From assembly GCF_002811925.1 (NCBI RefSeq), contig NZ_NPDS01000002.1, positions 676,001 through 740,000 on the forward strand: a DNA stretch of 64,000 nt. Reading direction: 5' to 3'. Made by a program: the position numbers and the translations under genes. The notes below the pieces were generated by a model, which saw only the letters and a list, made by a program, of their open reading frames with translations, had not been told where the DNA came from and did no database searches. Position 1 is the first letter of the stretch. Every line of letters begins with the position of its first letter. The DNA is from Leptospira barantonii (lineage in GTDB: Bacteria > Spirochaetota > Leptospiria > Leptospirales > Leptospiraceae). This document shows positions 49,512-59,745 of this stretch, one piece after another.

Positions 49512-52500
49512 ATGAAAGGATTCGCTTGGAAATGGATCGCGATCGTTTGGATTGCGTTCGAACTGATCTCTTGTAAACCGGACGATCAGAAATTCAACGC
49601 TCTTACTTTTTACGATAATATCACGAACGATGGAAGTCTGCGGCTTTTCAATCTTCTGGACGAATATCCTTCCTTAAAAGCGGGCTTTCAAAGTCTTCAA
49701 CCGGAACAATTCAATCTTCGTTTGGACAGCTCCATGCGAAAACCTGCACGTAAGGACATCACCGGTTTTTTAAGAGTTTCCTCCGATATGCTTTTGAAAC
49801 CGGAAGCGAGGGTGAGAGAATCTTTGCTCAAAGCGAACGTTCTCATCCATCGTTTGAAAGATTCTCCATCGGGTGCGTTTGAAGGAATTCTTCCTTGGTT
49901 GGAAAGAATCCGCAAATATCCGGGGAAGGTGGTTCGAAATCTTTCGCCGATCAGTCAGAGCGCGCTCATCTATCTTTACAATACATACAACACCGCAGAT
50001 ACGGAAACTAAATACAAGGAATTGGCGAACGCGCTCAAAGATCCGGATATGATCGAGTTGTTTCAGGATTTGGAAACGGTTCTTCATAAGTCTTTGGTGC
50101 AAAATGCAAACGCAAGAAGCGGAGTGGAATCCATTCTCAAGGGCATGATCGATCCCACGTTGAGCGCGGATCGTGTTTTGAAAAATCAGATGATCAACCT
50201 GATCGCGGAGATCGGAAATACGTTTGCGCAAAGGGCCGGTTTCAGCGATTTTAAATCCTCGGATACGGCTCTCAAGGATCTGATCGTTAATTTAGAAAAG
50301 TTTTATACACCGGGCGGGGCCGTTTATAACTCCGCCGGGATTGCGGACTACAGGGACGCGAACTATCCTTCGGATTTTTCGATCGTTCTCACCGAAGTCT
50401 TTCGTTATCTAAGACCGATGTTGTCAAAGGGCGGAGTTTATACAAAGGATCCGAACGTTCTTTTGGGTAAGGAGCTGAGTAAGAATTTATTCAACCTCGG
50501 TTTTCCCACCGAAATCGAGAATGTGGATTTTTCTTTGAAAGAATTGATTCGTATGGATTATCTCGGAAGGGATCGAGCGTACGGCGGTTTCGAATACAAG
50601 GTTTCCGCTTTGGAACATCTGATGTTTCTCCTAACGCTCGCGGACTCGTATGGGTTTCGATGGGAGAATCCTTCCGACAATACGATCATGAGTTTGGAAC
50701 CGAACGGCTCCGTGAACGGCGGTCCGATGACAAACGGGGTTTTGACCGTGGGGGACAGCATCTACGCGCTCGGTTCGGCGATGACCGGAAACTTAGGAGT
50801 CAAAGCGTTCTTAAATCAAAGCGCAAACGACGGTGCGGTTTATCGAAACGGGGACGCAACTTCTCCGACTCCGTTTACGATGGGAATCAACACTCCCACG
50901 CTGGCTCTTTTGGAATCTCCCGATCCTTCCGTGGTTCCTTCCGCGAACGATCCCGTTTTTACAAAGACGATTCCGTTTATGATGAGAATGATCGTAAACG
51001 TAGTGTTAGGCGGTGGAGGTCCATACTACAATAAGAACAGAAGGGATTCTTCCGGAAACGTTTATACGCCAGACGGAAAACTTTATATGGATTCCAACGG
51101 AAACGATCTGATCTATAAAACTTCCTGGACCACTTCGGATTACAGAATCAAGGTTTCTGATACGGGAAGCGGAACCTGCACAGCTGGAAGTCTTTGTCGT
51201 TGGGTCGGACCGGGTGGAAGAGAATCGAACGCGAGTTATGCGAACAACCAATTCGCTCAGGTCGCATCGGGAACCAACGCAAGCGGAACCAAGGGATGGA
51301 GTATTCCCGTTTGGGAAATTTCAAAATCCTCTTCGGAACGCGCCTTGGAAACGGACGAAGAAGCTCTTTATAAAAACTTTCAGTGGCTCCTTTCCGAAAA
51401 AAGAATGGTCGCAGTTATACCATTGCGCGCTTCACTCGGACCGGGTGTTCCTTATAAGATGGCCGCCTTTGTCACAGTGATCGCAAACGGTTTGAAAGGT
51501 TTGATGGGAGCCAAACCTCAGTTTCAAGACGGAAGCGCTTGTTCTTCGAAACAAAACGGAAAGTGGAATCTTTTAGGTTCTCTTTGGAAACCCGGATGTG
51601 CTTCTTCCACACAACCGAATTTTAGAGTGGCCGGAACGGCCGTTCTTGAGGAGAATTTTTCCTCTCTTCCAGGTGACAGCATGTTCTTTTTGGAAGCTTG
51701 GGATTACGGAACGAGCGGAAACAGTTCGATCACCTTCAACAGTTTAGGCGATTCCAACGTTTACAATATCTTTTATCCACCGACTTCCCAATACGGGGTT
51801 TTACCTCCCGTATTCGCATTCAATTTTCCTGTTATGGAAAGGCTTTCCTTTTTAACGGCGGATTCCGTTTCTCCTTCTCAGGTAAATTCTCATTGGGAAC
51901 AAAGAAATAAAATTCTTCCCTTGATCGTTTCTCTTGCAAAAACTCTTTCCGATCAATCCGATTCTGCGACGAACAAAAATCCGTTTCAACTTTTAACGGG
52001 ACTCGGCGCGGCTTTGACAAGACCCTTGTTGACTCAAACCGCGGACGCCGAAAACAATTCGGGAGGAAGAACGATCACAATTATCAAAACGGGATTGTCG
52101 AACGGAAACTTTCGAAATCGTTTTGCGGGTCCCGAAGAATATCTGTTTCGTCAAAGCGATCCGATCGCGGAGGAACCGATTCGAAGTCCTTTGTCCGTGT
52201 TGATCGAAAAGGAAAGGGGATTTCAAGACGGACTTTTGAATCTCGTATCTAAAACAAAACTTTTGACCAATCTTGTTCACATGCTCGCCGAAATGGGAAG
52301 ACCGAGCAGACAACCGGGAAGCGATCTTTTTTTTGCGGGTCTTGCGGCGGTCGGAGGTGAGATCAAAATCACCTCCGAAACTCCGACTGCGGTTCAATTC
52401 AATATACAGACCTACTTGGAAAAGTTAGGAAACGATCTCGCTGTTTATCCGGATACAAGACCGACTAACGTATACGACCCTCTTTGGGATGATATGGGAG

Positions 52501-53060
52501 TGGTTGCCGTTCGAATTCGAGATTATCTTTCTAGGGATTCGGTTTATTCCCTCATACCTATGTTGGATTTTTCGATGGACCTGGTTTTGGACGTAACACC
52601 TTCTCCGCAGGAAATCATTCATCTGCTGAATCTTCTCGGTTCGATTTTTCAGAATGCGTCGGGCAATCGTGATTTTCTCGTGACGACTCTTTTGACCTCG
52701 GACACACCCGCGTTGATCCAAGTCTCCGCTCCGTATGGAAAATGTATCAACGGAGTTTTGATGGGGCTTTCTTTAACGGGAGAATTTTTCAGCTATCTTG
52801 AGGCGGACATGAACACTCCTTATACGATCCGTGAAATTTTCGACGACTTGGATCGATTGACCGTTTCGGATATGGTTCAGAGTCGATCCGGAAATCATTC
52901 CCTTCTGTATGCCGCTGGAGTTTTGATGAATCTGTTTGCGGACATCACCGAAAAAGGAAGAAAGCCGTTTCCGGACGGAACCGTGTTCTGGGATCGATTC
53001 AATAAGAACGAAGATTCTACCACGTATTGGGACAATCTTACTTCGATCTTCAGTCGTTAG
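49512..53060 (+). CDS. Very large lipoprotein of unknown function, 1
   Basis: 1182 aa from ATG 49512 (GGAG upstream); the TTG two codons earlier is less likely. Lipoprotein signal ending at Cys21 (IAFELISC). Mostly helical N-terminal half, then long Asn/Ser/Gly-rich stretches with Cys pairs, and a helical C-terminus. No known domain seen. It is followed by two strong hairpins and then a second giant lipoprotein. Similar large lipoproteins of unknown role are common in pathogenic Leptospira. Probably envelope-exposed. Confidence 0.85.
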   Translation: MKGFAWKWIAIVWIAFELISCKPDDQKFNALTFYDNITNDGSLRLFNLLDEYPSLKAGFQSLQPEQFNLRLDSSMRKPARKDITGFLRVSSDMLLKPEARVRESLLKANVLIHRLKDSPSGAFEGILPWLERIRKYPGKVVRNLSPISQSALIYLYNTYNTADTETKYKELANALKDPDMIELFQDLETVLHKSLVQNANARSGVESILKGMIDPTLSADRVLKNQMINLIAEIGNTFAQRAGFSDFKSSDTALKDLIVNLEKFYTPGGAVYNSAGIADYRDANYPSDFSIVLTEVFRYLRPMLSKGGVYTKDPNVLLGKELSKNLFNLGFPTEIENVDFSLKELIRMDYLGRDRAYGGFEYKVSALEHLMFLLTLADSYGFRWENPSDNTIMSLEPNGSVNGGPMTNGVLTVGDSIYALGSAMTGNLGVKAFLNQSANDGAVYRNGDATSPTPFTMGINTPTLALLESPDPSVVPSANDPVFTKTIPFMMRMIVNVVLGGGGPYYNKNRRDSSGNVYTPDGKLYMDSNGNDLIYKTSWTTSDYRIKVSDTGSGTCTAGSLCRWVGPGGRESNASYANNQFAQVASGTNASGTKGWSIPVWEISKSSSERALETDEEALYKNFQWLLSEKRMVAVIPLRASLGPGVPYKMAAFVTVIANGLKGLMGAKPQFQDGSACSSKQNGKWNLLGSLWKPGCASSTQPNFRVAGTAVLEENFSSLPGDSMFFLEAWDYGTSGNSSITFNSLGDSNVYNIFYPPTSQYGVLPPVFAFNFPVMERLSFLTADSVSPSQVNSHWEQRNKILPLIVSLAKTLSDQSDSATNKNPFQLLTGLGAALTRPLLTQTADAENNSGGRTITIIKTGLSNGNFRNRFAGPEEYLFRQSDPIAEEPIRSPLSVLIEKERGFQDGLLNLVSKTKLLTNLVHMLAEMGRPSRQPGSDLFFAGLAAVGGEIKITSETPTAVQFNIQTYLEKLGNDLAVYPDTRPTNVYDPLWDDMGVVAVRIRDYLSRDSVYSLIPMLDFSMDLVLDVTPSPQEIIHLLNLLGSIFQNASGNRDFLVTTLLTSDTPALIQVSAPYGKCINGVLMGLSLTGEFFSYLEADMNTPYTIREIFDDLDRLTVSDMVQSRSGNHSLLYAAGVLMNLFADITEKGRKPFPDGTVFWDRFNKNEDSTTYWDNLTSIFSR

Positions 53061-53095
53061 TCCATATTTACCTTAAGTCTCTAACTCTAAAAGCC

Positions 53096-53134
53096 ATTCT
53101 ACGCGCCGTGTTTGGGCTTAAGCGCGCGTAGAAT
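53096..53134. repeat. 11-bp perfect inverted repeat between large lipoprotein genes
   Basis: ATTCTACGCGC ... GCGCGTAGAAT with a 17-base loop, directly before a terminator hairpin. Confidence 0.5.
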
Positions 53135-53140
53135 TCTAAA

Positions 53141-53171
53141 GCCGGTTCGAAGTTTCGACCGGCATTTTTTT
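53141..53171 (+). terminator. Rho-independent terminator
   Basis: GCCGGT/ACCGGC stem (with further inner pairing) followed by A and seven T. It ends the first large lipoprotein transcript. Confidence 0.75.
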
Positions 53172-53318
53172 AATTAAGAACGGTTGTTATAAATAATCTT
53201 TTTTATTCGAACATTCGAAAAAAATCCGGAATATAAGTATTAGATAAGTCCGAAATCGGCCAGGAAGCGTATTCTTTCCCCTGTTTTGAAGAGAAATGGG
53301 AACAGGACGGAAATTCAG

Positions 53319-56300
53319 ATGCTAATTCAAAGAATTCAATTCATCGGAATCGCATTGCTTCTATGTTGGTTCGTGGTCGATTGTTCGGATAAAAAGAAAG
53401 ATTCCGGCTTCGACTTGATGGCGCTTTTTGATTTGGGAAGTCCGACGGGGGGCGAGGTTGCAAATACTTCCGTGATTCCTCCTTACAACAACGTGGACAA
53501 CAATATCGCGACTCTTCCCGTCAATTTCGGAAATACGGGACCACAGGCGTATCTGTTTATCAATTCCACCGAAAACGTAAATCGTTATAAGGATCTTGAA
53601 ATCCAATTCTCGAAACCGATGAACCGCGCTCTTACACAAGCGAGCATAACGTTGACGGGAGCCTCCGGACCTCTTTCCGGTCCCGGAATCGGAGTGGAAT
53701 TCTACTGGGCCAGCGAACAAAGGTTGATCCTCAATCCGTATCGCGAATTGAAACCCGGAGAAAAATACACGCTCAATATCAGCCAAGACGCGCTTACGAT
53801 TTCAAACAAACCGCTGATCGCTTATACGCAGGAATTTAAAACGACATTGAATTATTCTCTGAACAACAACATCGTTCAAGGAGCTTTGAACAAGGCCTTG
53901 AACGGATCGGACGATATGACGCTCGATATGTCCGCGAACATCACGGTCAACTCCGCGTTTCAAACGCCGGTTGTAGGGGAGAATTATATAGATTCCATTT
54001 ATCTAAAGAAGAGTGGAAGCGGATCCTCGGTAAAAATTTGTCCGAGCGCGGTTCCCGGTTCGACCTGTTCGATGAATCCGATCAGCATCAATCTTTCGAC
54101 TTCGGTTTTGACGCCGACGATCGGAGGAAATACGTATTACTACGAGATTCAGACGAAGTTCGGTCCGGTTTATAAAAAATACTTCAGCTTTAATTACGGA
54201 AATCTAAACAACCCGAACAATCTTCTCTCGAACATTTCGAACGGGGTGATGGACGAGGCGCAGATGTTGCCCTTTCTCGGGAAGGTGATCCAAAAGTTTA
54301 CGACGGGAGCCTTCAAGGTTCAAGACGTCAACGGAACTCCGAGAACGTTTCAAGAATTCTTAATCGGACTTCCCGATCATTCCAAAAAGAAATTCTATGA
54401 TAACGGTCAATGGAACATAGGCGAGGCGTGCATTCGTCCCGGACAATCCGGATCACCCGGAACAAACAAGTTCGACGATTTCAAAAATCAACAATTCATT
54501 TCCGTGCTCGGTGCAAAACCGGGAGCGGAAGGAAGAGGATATTGTTGGGTTCCATCAAGCACATATCCTACGTATCCTACCTCGGTGGTCGAACCGAAAG
54601 GTGCGGAAGATCAGGGAGAATGGGCATTCGATAAATGGCCGAAAGCCGCCGCGCCATTCAGTCGTTATAACGCTCCCTTGGAAGATTCTCTCGGTGCGGC
54701 GAGTATGACGATGGACGTTTACGTAACCGATATGAGACTTCCATCCTATGTGAAGAATGCTTCCGGTTCTCAACTTGGAAACATTGCCGCCGATCTTAGA
54801 GTCAATCCCGGAACAGCAAACACCGCGCCAGGACTCGGACTCGATTTGAGTTCACGTTATGTGGAAGTGGATCTGTTTATCGTATCTCGTTACGAGGATT
54901 GGTATACGATCTTTATTTCTCCGGGCACTTTGATGTATTTCAAAACCACGGCGCGATTGAATTGGGATCCGAACGTGGATCCGGGTTTGAACGGAGGAAA
55001 CAATCAACTTCCGAATATTTATCTGACGACTCCTTCCTTGAGAATGGCGAGAGCGAGAAATACGTTGTCCGTCGACGGAACCGGATCCGTTTCCATGGCG
55101 GTTCGTTCTCCGTTTGCCGTAAACAATACGGTGTTTCCGACTAACCCGAGTAATGCGGACATCGACTCGGTTACGAATAACTTCTTTGTTCTTCCTTGGT
55201 CCAATCCTACCTTTCTTCCTATGGGAATCTATTCCGGAGCGGAAGATACGAAGGACTTTATGTATACCGCTCCGATGGAATACATCGCTTCCAACGAAGG
55301 AGGAGTGGATAACATTCTCGTTCCGTTGATCGGAAGAGGAACGGTTCAGAATCTTGCGGGTGGAACCGTTCCTTACGTAAAAGGAATCATCACGCAGTAT
55401 ATGTTGAAGGACATCGTACAAAGAATTGCGCCTAACGTTCTCAATTCGGTCGTGGGCGCTCTTCGAGACGACGGCGTAACGATCCAGTTGCCGAGTTATC
55501 TACCCGATCCGCTTCGTAATTTTCCTTTGACCGTAAAGATGAAACTGAGAACGGACAGCGTAATCAAACACGACGGGGTCAACAAGGGACTTGTCAGCAA
55601 TTTGGATCTATCGTTTTCGAGCAACTACGTGGATCCTCAAGGAAGAGGTTTGAGAAATCAAACCGCAAAAACGGGAATGGTGATCACAAGAAACCCTGCG
55701 ACCCCGTTTCCTTCTTCCTATCAATTTACGCAGAGTAGCGCAAATCCGGGATTTCTTCTTTCCTTACATTCGGATACGATTTCCCAAGCCGCGTTTCACC
55801 TTTGGCAAAGAAGGGGACTCGACATCACGATGAATAAAAGTTTCATCGAAACGATCAACAGTTACTCGGGGGGAAATCCTCTCTTTCAATTGACCACTAC
55901 CTTACTCAAGGCCTCTCCGATCATAACGATCTTGGCACCGGGAAGAGAAAAACTGCAGGGTTTAAACGGATCGAACGCGCTCGCTCCGGCCGCAAAACCC
56001 TACGACGATATCGAGATGGTGATGGAACCGGTGCTGGCTCCGAGTGTGAAGTTCAAGCCGATGACCGGACCGGGAATTCCGAAACTGCGTCTTTATTTTA
56101 CGGAGATGCAGTTGAAGATCGTCGCCAAAAAACCGGCGAGTTGTAGCGGATTGACGGGAGCCGAATTGACGGATTGTGGAATCGACACAAGACCGAACGG
56201 ATACACATACACGTTAGGCGCCGTTCGAATCAGTCTGGCCGCGGACGCCGAGTTTAAGTTTATCACGTTCTCCAATCCGAACAACGATCCTAATTTACAA

Positions 56301-56675
56301 AATTTGAATGCACTTCAGGTCGTTCTTTCCACCACGAACCTGGATTACACGGTGGAAGTGTTGGAAGGGATCGCGAACAATCCTTTCGGACTCGATCCGG
56401 ACGGAATCAATAGCGTGATCGAACCGTTAGTCACATCGCTCGTCGTTCCTCTTGTGAACAGTATTCTGAAGGAGGTTCCTCTTCCTCCACAGATCAACTT
56501 TCCGAAGCTGAGACATCCGACGAACAACACCGCGTGTGCGATCAACGCAAGAAGTAACGTGATACAGTTCTTCACGTTGGCAACGGAGAATACATCCGAT
56601 CCGTATATGTTAGGAGGAATGAGATTTGTAGGAGTAGCCGCAAGTGATCCGAGTTCGTTGATCGTCTGTCCGTAA
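53319..56675 (+). CDS. Very large lipoprotein with Ig-like domain, 2
   Basis: 1118 aa from ATG 53319, start chosen for the lipoprotein signal (FIGIALLLCWFVVDC, Cys22). Residues ~75-165 look like a bacterial Ig-like domain of the SbsA/Big_5 kind (LEIQFSKPMNRALTQASITL, LNPYRELKPGEKYTLNIS). The rest is beta-rich with Gly/Asn/Pro loops and no enzyme motif. A perfect GGCCTGCA/TGCAGGCC hairpin follows the stop. Together with the gene before it, it may form a surface structure; this is inference from adjacency and a shared leader motif. Confidence 0.85.
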   Translation: MLIQRIQFIGIALLLCWFVVDCSDKKKDSGFDLMALFDLGSPTGGEVANTSVIPPYNNVDNNIATLPVNFGNTGPQAYLFINSTENVNRYKDLEIQFSKPMNRALTQASITLTGASGPLSGPGIGVEFYWASEQRLILNPYRELKPGEKYTLNISQDALTISNKPLIAYTQEFKTTLNYSLNNNIVQGALNKALNGSDDMTLDMSANITVNSAFQTPVVGENYIDSIYLKKSGSGSSVKICPSAVPGSTCSMNPISINLSTSVLTPTIGGNTYYYEIQTKFGPVYKKYFSFNYGNLNNPNNLLSNISNGVMDEAQMLPFLGKVIQKFTTGAFKVQDVNGTPRTFQEFLIGLPDHSKKKFYDNGQWNIGEACIRPGQSGSPGTNKFDDFKNQQFISVLGAKPGAEGRGYCWVPSSTYPTYPTSVVEPKGAEDQGEWAFDKWPKAAAPFSRYNAPLEDSLGAASMTMDVYVTDMRLPSYVKNASGSQLGNIAADLRVNPGTANTAPGLGLDLSSRYVEVDLFIVSRYEDWYTIFISPGTLMYFKTTARLNWDPNVDPGLNGGNNQLPNIYLTTPSLRMARARNTLSVDGTGSVSMAVRSPFAVNNTVFPTNPSNADIDSVTNNFFVLPWSNPTFLPMGIYSGAEDTKDFMYTAPMEYIASNEGGVDNILVPLIGRGTVQNLAGGTVPYVKGIITQYMLKDIVQRIAPNVLNSVVGALRDDGVTIQLPSYLPDPLRNFPLTVKMKLRTDSVIKHDGVNKGLVSNLDLSFSSNYVDPQGRGLRNQTAKTGMVITRNPATPFPSSYQFTQSSANPGFLLSLHSDTISQAAFHLWQRRGLDITMNKSFIETINSYSGGNPLFQLTTTLLKASPIITILAPGREKLQGLNGSNALAPAAKPYDDIEMVMEPVLAPSVKFKPMTGPGIPKLRLYFTEMQLKIVAKKPASCSGLTGAELTDCGIDTRPNGYTYTLGAVRISLAADAEFKFITFSNPNNDPNLQNLNALQVVLSTTNLDYTVEVLEGIANNPFGLDPDGINSVIEPLVTSLVVPLVNSILKEVPLPPQINFPKLRHPTNNTACAINARSNVIQFFTLATENTSDPYMLGGMRFVGVAASDPSSLIVCP

Positions 56676-56704
56676 AAATCAAAACGAACTCTATTCGTTA
56701 TATG

Positions 56705-56724
56705 GGCCTGCAAAATTGCAGGCC
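56705..56724 (+). terminator. Terminator-like hairpin after large lipoprotein 2
   Basis: GGCCTGCA, loop AAAT, TGCAGGCC: perfect 8-bp stem 30 bases after the stop, with no strong T run. Confidence 0.55.
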
Positions 56725-56929
56725 GTTCTAGTTTGTGCAACCAAGATGAAAGTAATTTTTCTTCTCTTCGTTACTTAAAAAAACTCTCTTAGCTTTAAAA
56801 AACTAATTTCAAAATCATGATTCTCTGCATTCTAATACGTGCGAAAGAATTTTGGTTGATAAAAAATCATGAGCTTTTATTCACAATTTAACTGAACGGT
56901 TGTAAGATAAAAAAGGTATTTGAAAATCA

Positions 56930-58528
56930 ATGAATATAACGCTCTATCAGATCTCCTGCTATTTGGTCGCGACTATACTGGCTTATAGAACGCTTCATCA
57001 CTTATTTCTATATTATAAGAATAGAAAGCAGGTGTACCTCCTACATTTTGCTTTTTTACAGGTTTCTTACGGTTTTTACTTACTGTTTTTTACAAAAACG
57101 ATCAATGCGGCCAGTGCACAGGACGCACTTCTTTGGGAAAGATTGGAAAACGCGTTCATTCCGATTTTCGGAATGACCATGATTCTGTTTGTAAACAGCT
57201 ATAGAAGAATTTTCAGCAAAGACTTTGTATATCTCTACATTCTTCTGAACGTCTTGTTGTCTGCGGTGATTCTTGTGGATCCGAATTCTTACCATATCGG
57301 ACTTGCACACGAACGGAAATTTCCCGCGCTTGGAATTGTGATCTACGAAACCGATCAACCCTTGCTCGTTCAGTATTTTTATTTGTCCGGAATTTTGATG
57401 ATTATCTGGACCTTGTTCAAGGTAATCACTCAGTTTGTTCGAAATCTTTTTAGGAACTTATTCCTTCTCATCGGTTTGGTGATCTTCTGCACGAACGTGC
57501 TCTTAGACATTCTTGTCGCGATGGACGTGGTTCCGTTTCCATACACTTCTCATTTCAGTTTTTTGATTCTGATGTTTTCCGTGGATTCATTCTTAACCTT
57601 GAACAAATCGGGACGTGAGATCAGGGAAGAATTAAAACAGGCTCTTACTTCTCCGGAGGATTTCGATCTTTCTTCCGAGAAGATGAACTCGGGTGCGGGC
57701 GCCAAAAGCAAACAAGAAGAGATTCAAGCCGCATATTCTAAAATTTCCTCTTCGGGTTCCGAGAAGGATCAGATTTTTATCCGAGCGTTGGGCGGTTTGG
57801 AATTGGAACGGGGAGGAATTCGAATTCCTCAAACGGAAATTTCCAGTAAAAAGAAAATGCTCAAACTTGTAAAAATTCTTCTCATCCGTTTTGAAAAGGG
57901 AATTCATCGCGAAGAATTGCTCGAACTTCTTTGGCCGGGAATGACGGATAAGAATGCGCTCAACAGTTTACACGCGCTTTGTTTTCGTTTGCGGAGAATC
58001 ATAGGAAATCCGGAAGCGCTTGTGTTTTCGGAAGACCGTTTGTTTTTCAGACAGGATCTCGTTCAAACGGACTTTCAACTTTTTGAAAAACACTATGAAG
58101 GCGGGGCCAAGGCTCTTCGCAAAGGCGACACGGAACTGGCGATTCAGGAATTCCGTTTCGCGCGCGCATTTTATCGCGGAGATTTTTTCGAGTTCGATCT
58201 TTATTTTCCGGAATCCGAAATCAGAAGAGAATACATCCGCAAAAGTTTGATCGAAATCTTTCGATTCTTATGCGAGAAGGATGGGGAACGGAAAGAGATG
58301 GAAGGTCTTTTGGAAGATTCCGCGAGTTGGATTCGTTTGGACGATTTGGATGAACGGGCTTGGAGATTTCATTTCGAAGCTCTTCTTCAATTGGATCGTA
58401 AGAATGAGGCGCTCCGTAAATACGAAGAATTCCGAAAGTCTCTCAGGAAGGAACTCGGTGTGGACCCGGAACCGGAAACTCTCGGGCTCATCGAAAGAAT
58501 TCGTTCCGGCGCGGTGACTCGGGCTTAA
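56930..58528 (+). CDS. Membrane-anchored SARP/BTAD-type transcriptional regulator
   Basis: 532 aa. Residues ~1-225 carry about seven membrane helices, resembling a histidine-kinase-type 7TM sensor. A linker (~225-280) leads to an OmpR-like winged helix ([18 protein letters not shown]...[30 protein letters not shown]) and a helical BTAD/TPR region ([19 protein letters not shown] ... [24 protein letters not shown]), the signature of SARP regulators. In Actinobacteria SARPs are soluble; a membrane version would couple an envelope signal to transcription directly. It stands upstream of the TRAP operon, which it may control (inference). Confidence 0.85.
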   Translation: MNITLYQISCYLVATILAYRTLHHLFLYYKNRKQVYLLHFAFLQVSYGFYLLFFTKTINAASAQDALLWERLENAFIPIFGMTMILFVNSYRRIFSKDFVYLYILLNVLLSAVILVDPNSYHIGLAHERKFPALGIVIYETDQPLLVQYFYLSGILMIIWTLFKVITQFVRNLFRNLFLLIGLVIFCTNVLLDILVAMDVVPFPYTSHFSFLILMFSVDSFLTLNKSGREIREELKQALTSPEDFDLSSEKMNSGAGAKSKQEEIQAAYSKISSSGSEKDQIFIRALGGLELERGGIRIPQTEISSKKKMLKLVKILLIRFEKGIHREELLELLWPGMTDKNALNSLHALCFRLRRIIGNPEALVFSEDRLFFRQDLVQTDFQLFEKHYEGGAKALRKGDTELAIQEFRFARAFYRGDFFEFDLYFPESEIRREYIRKSLIEIFRFLCEKDGERKEMEGLLEDSASWIRLDDLDERAWRFHFEALLQLDRKNEALRKYEEFRKSLRKELGVDPEPETLGLIERIRSGAVTRA

Positions 58529-58686
58529 GAGGTAGGAGTTCCCACAAAACCGGATTCTTCTTTGCTCTTCCTTATGAATCGGGAAGGGCATAAAATAAAA
58601 CGAACATTCTAAAAAAAAAATCATGGACGGATATTCCGTCGCGATTAAGTTTCATCAAAATCTCTTAAGCGATAAATGTACCCGAA

Positions 58687-59700
58687 ATGAGAAATCGAAA
58701 GTTGCCGTTTGGTTTTCTTTTATTTGTAACGATTGTTACAATAAACGCGAGCTCCTGTTCCTTAGTTTATAACATCACTGGAAGAACCATTTCTTCCTAC
58801 GCGGACGATCACCTAATCCCGTTTATGCTGGAATCGAAGGATTTGGATTCCGTTTGCAACGCAGGCGTGAGTTTAGCGCCCTTGATCGCTTCCTTTGAAA
58901 GAGTCAGTCCTCGTCCCGATCTTCCCGTTATGGTTTCTATGCTCGGCGCCGGAATGTGCGCGGAAAGACAGGCGCAAGAAGCGGAACTTCATTATCTCGC
59001 CGCGGTTCGAAAAGGAAAGGGAGAAGAGGCGACCGATCACCAAGCGGTTGAAATTCGAAATCACGGACTTGCCGCAAAACGTTACGGCGAGGCTTACAAA
59101 CGTTTTATTCTTCACTTCGGAGAATGGAACGGCAAATGTCCTTCTCTTTCCAAAGAAGATCAGTTCTATTATTTGATCGGTTTATCCTCGAGTCTTCTTG
59201 CGATTCTTCACGACCGCGCGGCTCAAGGTGTGGCTAACGTGCCGACCGATATTCCTTCCCTTGTTTCCAACGCTTCCAAATGTTTGAATCCGGACGAATG
59301 GTGGGGAGTTCCGATCGCACTCGAAGCGATCATCTGGCTTTCCATTCCCGGAGCAACTCCTGCGGGCAAAGATCCGTTTCAACAACTCGATCGTGCCGTT
59401 GCGATCGGAGACAAGGCCGGTGTCAGTCTTTCTCGCGCGTTTCAAATCCAAGCGTTAGCCGGAAGAGGAAACCAAGAAGCGATCAAAAAGGCAGTGAAGG
59501 AACACGCAAAGATTTTAGAGAAAGGTCAGAGCAATCCCAACTATCAACTTTTGGAATCGTATGCGGAACAACTTTCCAGACACGAGTCCGATAAAATTTG
59601 GATCAAGGAAAAAGGTCACAGAGGCCCGCTTCTTCTCGGAAGTTTTCCGCAAGGCAAACGCGACACAAAGGAAGACGACGATCTTCTCAAAGGTCTTTGA
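58687..59700 (+). CDS. TatT-like lipoprotein of TPAT/TRAP transporter
   Basis: 337 aa. Lipoprotein-type signal (FVTIVTINASSCSLVYN, Cys24). The mature part is entirely helical with TPR-like pairs (ELHYLAAVRKGKGEEATDHQ, GLAAKRYGEAYKRFI, EAIKKAVKEHAKILEKG). Size, helical repeats and position before a TRAP solute-binding protein match spirochaetal TatT (Treponema pallidum Tp0956), which is a trimer that docks with the binding protein. It is the first gene of a three-gene operon, 45 bases before the next. Confidence 0.85.
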   Translation: MRNRKLPFGFLLFVTIVTINASSCSLVYNITGRTISSYADDHLIPFMLESKDLDSVCNAGVSLAPLIASFERVSPRPDLPVMVSMLGAGMCAERQAQEAELHYLAAVRKGKGEEATDHQAVEIRNHGLAAKRYGEAYKRFILHFGEWNGKCPSLSKEDQFYYLIGLSSSLLAILHDRAAQGVANVPTDIPSLVSNASKCLNPDEWWGVPIALEAIIWLSIPGATPAGKDPFQQLDRAVAIGDKAGVSLSRAFQIQALAGRGNQEAIKKAVKEHAKILEKGQSNPNYQLLESYAEQLSRHESDKIWIKEKGHRGPLLLGSFPQGKRDTKEDDDLLKGL

Positions 59701-59745
59701 TTCAAAGTCATTCTAAATAAGAATTCAATTGTAAGGAGAATATCC

